From contig NZ_RKME01000010.1 of NCBI RefSeq assembly GCF_003797825.1, positions 1 through 64,000 on the forward strand: 64,000 nt of DNA. Direction: 5' to 3'. Numbering within the stretch: position 1 is the stretch's first letter; every line of letters begins with the position of its first letter. Position numbers and translations under genes: made by a program. Under the pieces are notes generated by a model, which saw only the letters and a program-made list of their open reading frames with translations, searched no databases and was not told the origin of the DNA. This stretch comes from Gordonia sp. OPL2. GTDB lineage: Bacteria > Actinomycetota > Actinomycetes > Mycobacteriales > Mycobacteriaceae. This document shows positions 45,374 through 54,495 of this stretch, piece by piece.

Positions 45374-45754
45374 TCACCGTGTGTCCGTGCGCAGCGGATG
45401 GTCGGCAGGGATCTCGACGACGATGATGGTGCGGTCGTCGGGGTCGGCGACGTGCATCTCGATCAGTCCCCACGGCTCGGTGCGGGCCTCGCGCACGATG
45501 TCGACGCCCGCCTCGCGGAGTTCCTTTTCCGCGGCACCCATGTCGCGGACCTGGAGCCACAGCACCGCGCCTGCGCTCGAGGTGGCGTCCTCGCTCATGT
45601 GCCCCGGGACCTCGATCAGTCCGTTGCCCGCGTGGAAGACCATGCCTCCCGGGTACTCCCGTGCGACGGCGAGTCCGAGCCGATCGCGGTAGAACGCCTG
45701 CAGGCGTTGCGGATCGCGGGTACGCAACAGGACCCGGCTCGCAAGGACCTCCAT
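45374..45754 (-). CDS. VOC (glyoxalase/bleomycin-resistance) family protein
   Basis: A 126-residue single-domain protein with the beta-alpha-beta-beta-beta repeat of the vicinal oxygen chelate fold. Visible blocks are RVLLRTRDPQRLQAFYRDRLGL at the start and WGLIEMHVADPDDRTIIVVEI at the end. Such proteins bind a metal and act as lyases, isomerases, dioxygenases or resistance proteins; which applies cannot be said. ATG at 45754 lies 2 bp after the stop of the preceding small gene, so they form an operon that ends 57 bp from the aroA start. Confidence 0.78.
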   Translation of the reverse strand: MEVLASRVLLRTRDPQRLQAFYRDRLGLAVAREYPGGMVFHAGNGLIEVPGHMSEDATSSAGAVLWLQVRDMGAAEKELREAGVDIVREARTEPWGLIEMHVADPDDRTIIVVEIPADHPLRTDTR

Positions 45755-45756
45755 GT

Positions 45757-45993
45757 CTACTGGCCTTCGGTGCTGCCGTCGCTGCCGCCGAGGGCGTGGC
45801 CACGATTGACGTCGTTGCCGTGCCGCGCCGCCTCGTAGGCGGCCATCTCGCGGGCGATGCGATCGGTCTGGCCGATGGGCTTCGCGTCGCCGAAGGCGAA
45901 CGTCGGATCGTGCTCGTATTCGTGCGGCTTGTCGGGGTCGTCGTCGGTCATCGCATCGGCCGGATGGTGGTCGTCCCGTGGGCTGTCGGACAT
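45757..45993 (-). CDS. Small conserved hypothetical protein
   Basis: A 78-residue, strongly acidic protein. It starts MSDSPRDDHHPADAM and contains TFAFGDAKPIGQTDRIAREM and YEAARHGNDVNRG. I recognise no domain; it has no membrane segment or cysteine. Tight spacing (2 bp) to the VOC gene downstream suggests co-expression. The open frame is intact, with a reasonable start and codon bias like its neighbours, which supports it as real. Confidence 0.6.
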   Translation of the reverse strand: MSDSPRDDHHPADAMTDDDPDKPHEYEHDPTFAFGDAKPIGQTDRIAREMAAYEAARHGNDVNRGHALGGSDGSTEGQ

Positions 45994-46046
45994 GTCTCAA
46001 CTCTAGGCGTCGAAAGGCGTCAGCAGGGCGCACCGAGGAAGACCGG

Positions 46047-47750
46047 TCACGAGCCGCGACGGGAGAACCCGCCGTCGGTGTAGCCGTCCCAGGCCTCGAC
46101 GACTCTCGTCACCTTCGGGTCGCCGAGGTCCTTGATGTGATCGCACAGATCCTTCGGTGCCGACGGGTTGGTGACGATGAACGGATGCAGACCCGGGTCC
46201 TGCTCGGCCAGGTAACGCAGTGTCTCGGGTGGCGTGTCCGGATCGGCGGCGGCGAGCGCATCGCGCGGATCGAATGCGGCATTGCGCATCGCGTCGGCGC
46301 CCGACAGCCCGAGTCCGTCCTTCGTCACGACTTCGATCTCGCCGGTGTTGTGGTAGTCGACGGGGTCGGGGGAGGTACTCCGTGTGTTCAACAGCAGGTT
46401 GAGCAGGATCGCGGTCAGCGCTCCGGCGGAGATGCCCGAGTGGAAGATCGTCTGGAACCAGTCCGGGAACTGGTGATACAGGTCGAGCGAGACGTTCACC
46501 GGGGCGTCGCCGAGTTCACGATTCGTGTAATAGAGCTTGGCCTCGGTCAGCATCGCGACGCCGACCGAAATGGCGACGACCAGGATGTTGGTGTTGTTGA
46601 ACTTCACCTTGGTGAGGGTGCGCACGCCGCTCGCCGCCACCATGCCGAACAGGGCGACGCCCGCTCCGCCGAGGACCGGCAGCGGGATGCCCTCGACGAC
46701 CGCCGCCATCTTGGGGAGCAGGCCGAGGACGACGAGGATGATGCCGGCGCAGGTCGCCACATGGCGGGTCCGCACGCCGGTGATGGCGACGAGTCCGACG
46801 TTCTGGGCGAACGCGGTGTAGGGGAACGTGTTGAAGACACCGCCGAGGACGGTCCCGAGGCCGTCGGCGCGCATGCCGTCGGCGAGCTTCTGCGGGGTGA
46901 TCTTCTTGTCGACGATCTCGCCGACCGCGACGATGTCGCCGGTGGTCTCGGTCATGATGACCAGGGCCACGATGATCAGCGCGATGATCGAGCTGATCTC
47001 GAAGGTGGGCAGGCCGAACTGGAACGGCTGCGGAATCCCGACCCATGGGTTCTCGCCGACCGCGCCCCAGTTGGTCATGCCGAACGGGATCGAGATGACG
47101 GTGCCCACCACGAGACCGATCAGGATCGACACCCGGCGGATGGTGTCGGGAGCGAAACGCTCGATCAGGACGATGATCGCGAGGGTGAGAAAGCCGAAGG
47201 CGATGTTCTTCGGATCGCCGAAGTCCTCGCCCGCGGCGGTGCCGCCGCCGAACCATCCGGCGGCCACCCGCATCAGCGAGACACCGATGATGAGGATGAT
47301 CGTGCCGGTGACGAGCGGCGGGAAGAAGCGGATCAGTTTTCCGATAATCGGTGCGGCGGCGATCATGAAGATCCCGCAGGCGATCACCGAGCCGTAGATG
47401 GCGGTGATGCCGTGACTGGTGCCGATGGTGATCATCGGTCCGACGGCGGCGAAGGTGACGCCCTGCATCAGCGGCAGCCGGACACCGAAGCGCCAGAACC
47501 CGACCGCCTGCAGAATAGTCGCGATCCCGGCCACGAACAGGTCGGCCATGATCAGGTGGACGATGTCGCCCTGCTCGAGCTGACCGACGCTGACCATCGC
47601 GCCTCCGACGATGAGCGGCACGGCGACCGCGCCGGCGTACATCGCCAGGACATGCTGGATGCCGAGAGGGAGCAACTTGGCCAGGGGTGGGATCTCGTCC
47701 ACCGGGTGCGGGGTGGACCTGCCGTGTCTGATCGTGTCGAGAACCGCCAT
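46047..47750 (-). CDS. NCS2 family purine/xanthine permease with LRV-like C-terminal extension
   Basis: A 567-residue transporter with about 12-14 membrane segments of the nucleobase:cation symporter-2 family. The N-terminal segment LLPLGIQHVLAMYAGAVAVP, the QGVTFAAVGPMI region, TETTGDIVAVGEI (key Glu of helix 8) and NTFPYTAFAQNVGLV are hallmarks of xanthine/uric acid permeases. Residues ~490-550 form an additional cytoplasmic region with DPDTPPETLRYLAEQDP and NPSAPKDLCDHIKDLGDP. These resemble variant leucine-rich repeats and are not part of typical permeases. The gene is divergent from the NUDIX gene. It probably imports purines, the extension perhaps regulating it. Confidence 0.88.
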   Translation of the reverse strand: MAVLDTIRHGRSTPHPVDEIPPLAKLLPLGIQHVLAMYAGAVAVPLIVGGAMVSVGQLEQGDIVHLIMADLFVAGIATILQAVGFWRFGVRLPLMQGVTFAAVGPMITIGTSHGITAIYGSVIACGIFMIAAAPIIGKLIRFFPPLVTGTIILIIGVSLMRVAAGWFGGGTAAGEDFGDPKNIAFGFLTLAIIVLIERFAPDTIRRVSILIGLVVGTVISIPFGMTNWGAVGENPWVGIPQPFQFGLPTFEISSIIALIIVALVIMTETTGDIVAVGEIVDKKITPQKLADGMRADGLGTVLGGVFNTFPYTAFAQNVGLVAITGVRTRHVATCAGIILVVLGLLPKMAAVVEGIPLPVLGGAGVALFGMVAASGVRTLTKVKFNNTNILVVAISVGVAMLTEAKLYYTNRELGDAPVNVSLDLYHQFPDWFQTIFHSGISAGALTAILLNLLLNTRSTSPDPVDYHNTGEIEVVTKDGLGLSGADAMRNAAFDPRDALAAADPDTPPETLRYLAEQDPGLHPFIVTNPSAPKDLCDHIKDLGDPKVTRVVEAWDGYTDGGFSRRGS

Positions 47751-47915
47751 ATGCAGTGTTTACGAGTCCGGCGTTTCGGACATGGCGCTGCGGTGTGACG
47801 GTGGTGTTTCGGCGAAGATATATTCCGGTCGGTCGATGGCCCGGCGCGCCGCGGGCCGGTGAGAAGATGGTCGGATGAGCCGGCAGACCGGGAAGCGGCA
47901 ATCGAGCGTGCGGCA

Positions 47916-48398
47916 GTGACCAAGCGGAGTGCGGGATTGTTGCTGTACCGGCGGCAGGGCGACACCGTCGAGCTGCTGATCGCTCATCCCGGCGGCCCTC
48001 TGTGGGCGCGCAAGGACGACGGCGCGTGGTCCATCCCGAAGGGGCTCTACGAGGCGGGCGAGGATGCGGAGACGGCGGCGCGTCGGGAGTTCGCCGAAGA
48101 ACTCGGGAGCGCGCCACCCGACGGGCCGGTCATCGAACTCGGTGAGGTGACACTCAAGAGCGGGAAGATCGTCACCGGTTTCGCCGTCGAGGGTGATCTG
48201 GATGCCGCCACGATCGTCAGCAACACCTTCGAGATGCCGTGGCCGCCTCGATCCGGGCGGACGCAGGAGTTCCCGGAGATCGATCGTGCGGAGTGGGTGT
48301 CGCCGGATGTCGCACGGGTCAAGTTGAATCCGGCGCAGGCCGCGTTCGTCGAGCGGCTGATGGAGCTGGTCCGGGACGATCGCCCGTCGCAGACATAG
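47916..48398 (+). CDS. NUDIX hydrolase
   Basis: A 160-residue NUDIX protein. The Nudix box is complete: G(x5)E(x7)REFAEELG at GLYEAGEDAETAARREFAEELG-type positions (about residues 46-67). The rest resembles predicted NTP pyrophosphohydrolases (KDDGAWSIPKGL). These enzymes cleave nucleoside diphosphates linked to another moiety; the substrate is unknown. The start is uncertain: GTG at 47916 gives the usual N-terminus TKRSAGLLLYRR, while GTG at 47859 would add 19 residues; neither has a strong ribosome site. Confidence 0.8.
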   Translation: MTKRSAGLLLYRRQGDTVELLIAHPGGPLWARKDDGAWSIPKGLYEAGEDAETAARREFAEELGSAPPDGPVIELGEVTLKSGKIVTGFAVEGDLDAATIVSNTFEMPWPPRSGRTQEFPEIDRAEWVSPDVARVKLNPAQAAFVERLMELVRDDRPSQT

Positions 48399-48461
48399 CG
48401 AGAATCGTCGTATGGAGACGATTTCGGCTACGTCTGCGGACATTGTGCTGACGTGGTGCTC

Positions 48462-49085
48462 TCACAAGAGATACGTCCGCGTCATCGCCTTCCACAACTC
48501 CAGATGCGGATCGGTCGTGGGATCGCGTCGATCGATCAGGTAGGTCGACGCGACTCCACGCATGCTCGACAGCAGAAGTGGATAGAGCTCGGGATAGCGT
48601 GGGCGGGAGGTCAACTCGGGACCGAGGAATCCGGCGACAGCCTGTCGAACCGTCGGCCCCAGCCGCCGCTCGGTGGGGACCAGCGCGCTGCGGAGCTGTT
48701 CGTTCGTGCGCGCCGCAGTCCACAGTTCCATCGACGCCACGAAGTACGGCTGATGAAATGTGCTCCAGCCGAGTTCGATTGCCGGACCGATCCGGTCGGC
48801 GGGATCGGCAGGCCAATCGACCTGCGACGGCATCTCCTCGATCCGCGTGCGGGCCAGGTGATCGACCGCCGCCATGAGGAGTTTGTCGCGCGACGGGTAG
48901 TGGTGGAGAAGGCGCCCGCGCGTCACCCCCGCCTCGGCCTGGATCGCGAGCGTGCTCGCTCGGGCATATCCCTGGTCGACCAGCACGCGGATGGCGGCAT
49001 CGAGGATGCGTGTGCGCGTTCGGTCGCCACGGAGTTGCGTCGCGACCCCGCCGGGGTGCGCCACGGCGCGCGGGGCTCGATCCAC
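48462..49085 (-). CDS. TetR family transcriptional regulator
   Basis: A 207-residue regulator with the TetR helix-turn-helix at residues ~20-66 (RTRILDAAIRVLVDQGY, then AGVTRGRLLHHYPSRDKLL) and a helical ligand domain. It lies 59 bp downstream of the FAD oxidoreductase on the same strand, so they may share a transcript. A 16-bp palindrome at 50976-50991, before the oxidoreductase start, is the probable operator. The effector is unknown. Confidence 0.88.
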   Translation of the reverse strand: MDRAPRAVAHPGGVATQLRGDRTRTRILDAAIRVLVDQGYARASTLAIQAEAGVTRGRLLHHYPSRDKLLMAAVDHLARTRIEEMPSQVDWPADPADRIGPAIELGWSTFHQPYFVASMELWTAARTNEQLRSALVPTERRLGPTVRQAVAGFLGPELTSRPRYPELYPLLLSSMRGVASTYLIDRRDPTTDPHLELWKAMTRTYLL

Positions 49086-49144
49086 TCGACGATCCTATCG
49101 TTGCGACCGGGTCGTCGGCAGGGGGCGGGAACGCAGGGCAGACA

Positions 49145-50956
49145 TCAGAAGTCCAGGAAGTGTGGCAGTCCTGCCTTGTAGCGTTTGCGGTCCTCGGCCT
49201 TGAACGGTTCGAGCATGGGCAACTCCCAGAGCGGAAACACCGTCGCTGGGCGAGCGGCGCTGTCGGCGGCGGCGAGGATGGCGTTGGCCGCGCGGCGGCC
49301 GGATTCGTTGGCGCCTTCCATCGTCGCCAGATCGATGTTGGTCCGGACGTGGTCGCCGCCGATGAAGAAGTTGGGGATGCGGGTATGGGCGGTCGGTCGA
49401 TTCCGGTACGAGCCCGCCGTGTTCACCATCAGCGGTGTCGCATTGGCGATCTGGGGTGACCACGTCACGCCCGGATCGAGTGACCACGTCACGATCTCCT
49501 CGCTCTTCAGCAGCTTCTTGCCGCCGGAGTTCATCGCCCGGCTCATCTGTGCCCAGACCTCGCGGGCGATCTCCTTCTTGGTGCACTGCTTGGCGGGCTT
49601 GCCGTACAGGATTCCGGGTTTCTCCCAATCCGAGATGTCGATCGAGAGGCAGTCGCGGACGCTTCCGTCGCCGTATGTCTTGGCGAAGTCGACGTTCCAG
49701 GGCCGAGCCTGGAAGAGGCCGGTGAGCGCCCACGGCGTGCCGAGTGCGGCGATGTGACTGGGTGGGATGTCGGAACGGCGCGACAGGAAGTACTGGATAC
49801 CGACCATCCAGTCGTCCTCGAGTCGACGAATCCCCGCCAGGGAGGGATCGGCGCCGACCAGGCCGGGCGTCAGCAGCGGTTTGAGGCGGTCGAGCGGCAT
49901 CGCGGCGACGTACCAGTCGGCGTCGACGGTGCCGCCCGACTGTAGCCTCGCGCTGCTGATCCGCCCGCCGGACACCGAGAAATCGGCGACGCCCTCGTTC
50001 ATCACGAACGTCACACCGCGGGCACGTAGATGTGCCACCCAAGGGTCGATCCATGCATGGTTGGTGGGGGCGTTGAGGATTCGATCCACACCCCCGTTCA
50101 CGAGTCCGGCGTCGTACTGTCCGATCAATCCGGTCGCCGACGTCGCGAGTGCGAGCCCGATCTGTCCGATGGTCCGTGCCGACGCCGTGTGCGACTTGGC
50201 CGCGACCAGTGCGCGGGTGAGGGCGCCGGCCAGATAGCGTTCGTAGGCAGGTGATTTGCCCTTCGCCTTCACGAACTGAATCCATGGGGTGTTCTCCCAT
50301 TGGCCCAGCCGCCGCTCCTGGCAGCTCGTCGCGATGATGAGTTCGCGGGTGACGAAATATGCGAGTTCCTGCGGCGGGATGTCGACCACGAACTTCAGTC
50401 CGGTCGTCAGTGCGTTGCGCAGGTTGTCGAGTTCGACGATGTCGGCGGCGTGGTCGACGAAACCCATGATCGACGCGGGGGCGGTCGTCGGGGCGTACCC
50501 GGCCTCGTCGAATGCGATGACTGCTGTCTCCACATTGATGAGGTGGCGATCTTTGACATTTCCGCCGCCGCGCAACGGGATCCGTTCCATCGATTCGGTC
50601 ACGTGCTGGTAGCAGCCCGGGAAGAACCGGAAGCCGTGCTCGCCCGGCAAGGCCATCCGTCCACCGCGGGCGGTCCCCGGCACGTCGTGACTTCGGGCCT
50701 TCCCGCCGAGATAGGCGGGTTCGTAGACGGTGACGCGGAAGCCGCGTTCGATCAGCTCGTGGGCCGCGGACAGTCCCGACATCCCGCCGCCGAAGATGGC
50801 GACCTCCCGGCCGCGCGCGCGACCTGTACGTGGCACCGCCTGCGCCGATGGCGCGGTGACACCGGGCATGGCCACAGCCGTGCCCGCCAGCACGGCGGCG
50901 GCCGCGGCTCCCTTCAGCACCGATCGTCGAGAGAAATTGCTCTGGTCGTCATCCAT
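49145..50956 (-). CDS. Tat-exported FAD-dependent amine-oxidase/desaturase-like oxidoreductase
   Basis: A 603-residue flavoprotein. The N-terminus has a twin-arginine signal (SRRSVLKG, about residues 11-18) and a hydrophobic stretch ending AQA, indicating export. The mature protein begins with the FAD motif VAIFGGGMSGLSAAHEL (about 52-68), and the end has FFIGGDHVRTNIDLATMEGANESGRRAANAI, the second flavin-binding block. The family contains hydroxysqualene dehydroxylases, phytoene desaturases and amine oxidases; PGEHGFRFFPGCY resembles the first. The upstream in-frame ATG at 51049 lacks support; ATG 50956 keeps the Tat signal near the start. Substrate unknown. Confidence 0.85.
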   Translation of the reverse strand: MDDDQSNFSRRSVLKGAAAAAVLAGTAVAMPGVTAPSAQAVPRTGRARGREVAIFGGGMSGLSAAHELIERGFRVTVYEPAYLGGKARSHDVPGTARGGRMALPGEHGFRFFPGCYQHVTESMERIPLRGGGNVKDRHLINVETAVIAFDEAGYAPTTAPASIMGFVDHAADIVELDNLRNALTTGLKFVVDIPPQELAYFVTRELIIATSCQERRLGQWENTPWIQFVKAKGKSPAYERYLAGALTRALVAAKSHTASARTIGQIGLALATSATGLIGQYDAGLVNGGVDRILNAPTNHAWIDPWVAHLRARGVTFVMNEGVADFSVSGGRISSARLQSGGTVDADWYVAAMPLDRLKPLLTPGLVGADPSLAGIRRLEDDWMVGIQYFLSRRSDIPPSHIAALGTPWALTGLFQARPWNVDFAKTYGDGSVRDCLSIDISDWEKPGILYGKPAKQCTKKEIAREVWAQMSRAMNSGGKKLLKSEEIVTWSLDPGVTWSPQIANATPLMVNTAGSYRNRPTAHTRIPNFFIGGDHVRTNIDLATMEGANESGRRAANAILAAADSAARPATVFPLWELPMLEPFKAEDRKRYKAGLPHFLDF

Positions 50957-50975
50957 GGTCCCCGTCCCTTCAAAC

Positions 50976-50991
50976 CAGTCAGCACTGACTG
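50976..50991. promoter_or_regulatory. Palindromic operator, probably for the TetR regulator
   Basis: CAGTCAG-CA-CTGACTG (50976-50991), a 7-2-7 palindrome, lies 20 bp upstream of the FAD oxidoreductase start at 50956. It is of TetR-operator size; the TetR gene at 48462 is the natural binder. Confidence 0.7.
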
Positions 50992-51054
50992 ATGTGATGT
51001 GTACCACTAACCTGGGTCCGGGTGGGACTGTTTCGCGAAATGGTCTCACGAAGG

Positions 51055-51110
51055 GGTCGATCGATACGGGTGGTCGATCGATACAGGTGGTCGGTCGATA
51101 CGGTGGTCGA
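51055..51110. repeat. 17-bp tandem repeat, three copies
   Basis: GGTCGATCGATACGGGT (51055-51071), GGTCGATCGATACAGGT (51072-51088) and GGTCGGTCGATACGGT (51089-51104), then a partial GGTCGA. It lies between the divergent FAD oxidoreductase and alcohol dehydrogenase genes and contains the palindrome TCGATCGA twice. Function unknown. Confidence 0.85.
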
Positions 51111-51194
51111 CGTTCTCGCCAGGTCTCAACGTGAGACGTCCGAGACAGGCCGCCGCGCTTACGCTGCCCGCGTACCCCAACGGAGGAGTCGGCG

Positions 51195-52250
51195 ATGAAA
51201 GCTCTCGTGTATCACGGTCCGGGCCAGAAGACCTGGGAGGACGTGCCGGATCCGGTTCTGCGGGAACCGACGGACGCGATCGTCAAGATGGAGGTGACCA
51301 CCATCTGTGGGACGGATCTGCACATCCTGAAGGGCGACGTCCCGGCGGTCACCCCCGGCCGGATTCTCGGGCACGAGGGCGTCGGAGTGGTCACCGAGGT
51401 CGGACCGGGATGTGAACGGGTGCGGGTCGGGGACCGGGTGATCGTGTCGTGCGTGAGCAAGTGCGGCACGTGCGAGTACTGCCAGGCGGGTCTCACATCG
51501 CACTGCCAGACCGTCGGCGGCATCGGATGGATTTTCGGTCACCTCATCGACGGCACCCAGGCCGAGTACGTGCGGGTCCCGTTCGCCGACAACGGCCTCA
51601 TCTCGCTCCCGGAGGGCGTGACCGCCGAGCAGGGCACGATGTTGAGCGACATACTGCCGACGGGTTACGAGATCGGGGTGCTCTACGGCGCCGTCGGCGA
51701 GGGGGACGTCGTGGCGGTCGTCGGGGTCGGGCCGGTCGGGCTCGCGGCCGTGATGACGGCATCGGCCGCGGGTGCGTCGAAGGTGATCGCCGTGGACGGC
51801 AACAAGTTCCGGCTCGAACAGTCCCGAGATTTCGGTGCCACCGACACGATCGATGTGAACGCGGGCGGTGATGTGGTCGCCGAACTCAAGGGCCTCAGTC
51901 GCGGCGGGCTCGGTGTGGACGTCGCGATCGAGGCCGTCGGGGTGCCCGCGACCTTCGGTGTCGCGCTCGACTCGGTGCGGCCGGGCGGCCACGTGGCCAA
52001 CGTGGGTGTGCACGGCGAGAGCGTCACCTTCCCGATCGAACGGGACTGGATCAACAACCTCACCATCACCACGGGACTGGTCAACGCCACGACCGCGCCC
52101 GAACTCCTCGAGGGAATCGAACGCGGCGAGATCTCCCCGGAGAAATTCATCACCCACCGGTTCACGTTCGATCAGTTCGACCAGGCGTATGACACGTTCG
52201 GCAACGCGGCCGACGAGCACGCGCTCAAGGTGATCATCGCGGCCGGGTGA
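51195..52250 (+). CDS. Zinc-dependent alcohol dehydrogenase
   Basis: A 351-residue medium-chain dehydrogenase. The catalytic zinc ligands lie in TICGTDLHILKGD (Cys, about residue 38) and GHEGVGVV (His, about 60). The structural zinc site is intact: CGTCEYC with two further residues to C in SHC (about 94-107). The NAD(P) motif is VVGVGPVGLAAV (about 175). It oxidises primary or secondary alcohols; the substrate is unknown. GGAGG-type ribosome site (CGGAGGAG) is directly before the ATG. Its 3' end overlaps the convergent PH-domain gene by 17 bp. Confidence 0.9.
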   Translation: MKALVYHGPGQKTWEDVPDPVLREPTDAIVKMEVTTICGTDLHILKGDVPAVTPGRILGHEGVGVVTEVGPGCERVRVGDRVIVSCVSKCGTCEYCQAGLTSHCQTVGGIGWIFGHLIDGTQAEYVRVPFADNGLISLPEGVTAEQGTMLSDILPTGYEIGVLYGAVGEGDVVAVVGVGPVGLAAVMTASAAGASKVIAVDGNKFRLEQSRDFGATDTIDVNAGGDVVAELKGLSRGGLGVDVAIEAVGVPATFGVALDSVRPGGHVANVGVHGESVTFPIERDWINNLTITTGLVNATTAPELLEGIERGEISPEKFITHRFTFDQFDQAYDTFGNAADEHALKVIIAAG

Positions 52251-53772
52251 CGTCCGTCGGCGGCGACGATCTGGCGATGAACGGGGCCACCAGATCCGGT
52301 GACACGGTGGCCATCAGAGTGGCGGCGGCGGCCGGCTCGAGGTCGATGGCGGCGTAGGCCTCGGCGCCCGCGGCGGTTGCGAGGATCGCCGTCTCGACGC
52401 CACGACGACGCTGGAAGAACGACGCGCTCGACGCCCAGCCGACGACACCGTCGCGGTCGACGACATGTCGATGGCGCGCCACCCGCGGGGGCGCGATGAT
52501 CACCGACCGGTCGGTGACCCGCGTGCCGAGGTTGCGGAACCGGACAACGCCGAGCGCGGTGGACACGATCCCGGCGGCCGCTGCGGCGATCAGCCACGGC
52601 CAGGTGAGCGGACCGATGACCGCCACGACTCCGATGAGCGCGACGACGAGCCCACCCCAGAAGCCCCGTGTGAGACGCCGGATCAGCGCAGCACGGCCGT
52701 GGTGATGAAGGGCAGTGGTGAGTTCGTCGCCGTCGTGTGCCACCAGCCGGCCGACGCGGAGCGCCTCGGCGAGCGGGGCAGGCGGAAGCAACAGTGGCTG
52801 CTTGGACGATCCCGTCGCGATCGCATTCAGGCGTGCCCCGCCCAGCGGCCGCATCAGCACGGGTTCGTGGAAGTGCACTCCGCGAATCCGGTTCTCATCG
52901 AGGCTGGTCGCGGTCGTCGTCAGTAATCCGCGGCCGATCCGCAGGGTTCCGTCCTCGGGGTGACGTATCAGTCGGAAGTTCCAGTAGCTCAGCACATATC
53001 CGCTGACTGACAGGACAACGCCGACGACGATGACCGCCACCACCGCGACCGCGATGACGGTCGGCAGCGGGATGTCCCGGATGCGGTCGTACACGTGCTC
53101 GGCGGCGGTGGCACCCTGGCGGAACAGACCGGCCTCGTTGGCGATCTGGGCGGACAGTCCGGCCACGGCGGCGGCCGCGGCGAACCCGGTCAGAGAGAAC
53201 GGGGCGAATCGCAACCAGGACCACTGCAGCCGGGACAGTTCTTCCGGTGACGCCACGCCGACGCCGGGGGTATCCACGGATGTCACGGTCCTGGTGGGGG
53301 CGTTGCGGACCACAGTCGCCATCAGGTTGCCGTGCAGCGCATCGGCTTCCGATGCCGTGATCGCGTTCAATTCGACGACCGAGGACTCCTTGTCACCGCC
53401 GGTGCCGATGCGGACCTTCCGGAGTCCCAGCACGCGATGCGGGAGGGAGGCGGTCAGGTCGACGCTACGTATACGGTCGCGACGGGCGGTGGCGACCTTA
53501 CGGGTGAACAAGCCGGAGCGCACCCGGACATGGTCATCGGTGACCTGGTACCGGGTCACCAGCCACGGCACGATTGTGACCAGGGGTATCACGATCAGAG
53601 CCAGGATGATGCTGATGTCGGGGGCACCGCGGCCGGCGAACACGATCGCGATGATCACCGGAATGAGTTGGGGGAGTTGCTCGATCGGCCGCACGGCCAT
53701 CATCCACGGGGACAGTCGATGCCAGTCATCCGGTCCGTCGTCGCCGACGCTTGGGATCTCAGGTCGCGTCAT
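52234..53772 (-). CDS. Bacterial PH-domain membrane protein (YdbT-like)
   Basis: A 512-residue protein of the YdbT family, with several membrane segments and two or more bacterial pleckstrin-homology-like (bPH2) domains. Repeated blocks include RVRSGLFTRKVATARRDRIRSVDL and LRIGRGLLTTTATSLDENRIRGVHF, each a PH core between membrane pairs. The family probably acts in membrane or lipid organisation; its biochemical role is not known. It overlaps the upstream YdbS-like gene by 14 bp, and the pair is generally encoded together. Confidence 0.82.
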   Translation of the reverse strand: MTRPEIPSVGDDGPDDWHRLSPWMMAVRPIEQLPQLIPVIIAIVFAGRGAPDISIILALIVIPLVTIVPWLVTRYQVTDDHVRVRSGLFTRKVATARRDRIRSVDLTASLPHRVLGLRKVRIGTGGDKESSVVELNAITASEADALHGNLMATVVRNAPTRTVTSVDTPGVGVASPEELSRLQWSWLRFAPFSLTGFAAAAAVAGLSAQIANEAGLFRQGATAAEHVYDRIRDIPLPTVIAVAVVAVIVVGVVLSVSGYVLSYWNFRLIRHPEDGTLRIGRGLLTTTATSLDENRIRGVHFHEPVLMRPLGGARLNAIATGSSKQPLLLPPAPLAEALRVGRLVAHDGDELTTALHHHGRAALIRRLTRGFWGGLVVALIGVVAVIGPLTWPWLIAAAAAGIVSTALGVVRFRNLGTRVTDRSVIIAPPRVARHRHVVDRDGVVGWASSASFFQRRRGVETAILATAAGAEAYAAIDLEPAAAATLMATVSPDLVAPFIARSSPPTDVTRPR

Positions 53773-54259
53773 CGGTGTACGCCTGGGTGCGGGCGGTGAG
53801 ATCGGCGGCCGCGCGGCGCGCGACCTCGGCGTCGAGTCCGACGACGCGGACCGTGCCCGCCGACGATGCCGTGGTGACGGTCAGCGTCGCGAGGTTCAGC
53901 AGTTGCTCGATCGGACCCGCCGCGGTGTCGACGACCTGGATGCGTGCGATCGGGATGATCACTCGGCTGCGGACGAACCAGCCGGCCTGGGTGTACACGG
54001 CGTCGTCGCTGACCTCCCAGCGATGGAACCGGTAGCGCCAGATCGGGACGACCGTCACGAAGAAGACGGTGATGACGACGCTGAGTATTCCGACCGCGAG
54101 TGCGGGCCACCGGACGGCGTCGACGAGCGCGGCGACGACGATCGCCGCGGCCAGGACCGGAATCCCGGTGAGGAGCGGCGTCATCCGCCACATCGTCACG
54201 GCGCGGGGATCGACCTGGTGGGCAGGCTCGCGGAGCAGCAGCGGCGGTGTGGAATCCAT
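53759..54259 (-). CDS. Small PH-domain membrane protein (YdbS-like)
   Basis: A 166-residue protein: two membrane segments (about residues 25-75, TPLLTGIPVLAAAIVVAALV and GILSVVITVFFVTVVPI) followed by a bPH2 domain with WFVRSRVIIPIARIQVVDTAAGPIEQ (about 97-122). It is the partner of the YdbT-like protein at 52234, whose start it overlaps by 14 bp. ATG at 54259 is preferred over the 54295 start, which adds residues before the family sequence. A complex of both in the cytoplasmic membrane is likely. Confidence 0.82.
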   Translation of the reverse strand: MDSTPPLLLREPAHQVDPRAVTMWRMTPLLTGIPVLAAAIVVAALVDAVRWPALAVGILSVVITVFFVTVVPIWRYRFHRWEVSDDAVYTQAGWFVRSRVIIPIARIQVVDTAAGPIEQLLNLATLTVTTASSAGTVRVVGLDAEVARRAAADLTARTQAYTDDAT

Positions 54260-54495
54260 CGACGTCCACTCTATGTGAGGTATGCGGAAATCCATCCCAC
54301 GCGCAGCGCTGACGAGGGTTCTTGTCGGTGGGGTGTCGTAGGTTGGTTTCTGCAGGACCGAGATGATGATTGTCGGCCGCGTTCGGTTGTTTCGGGTGGC
54401 GGCTTTGTTCCAGAGATATGTGTGACCGGTGGTGCTGCGGTCGGTGTCTGTGTCTCTGGAAGGTGTTGGTGGTGGCTGCTGTCGCGGGGTGGGAG

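Noticed and set aside
45978-47798. 606-codon open frame on the plus strand
   Set aside because: Antisense to the NCS2 permease, extremely Asp/Gly/Arg-rich, no recognisable fold.
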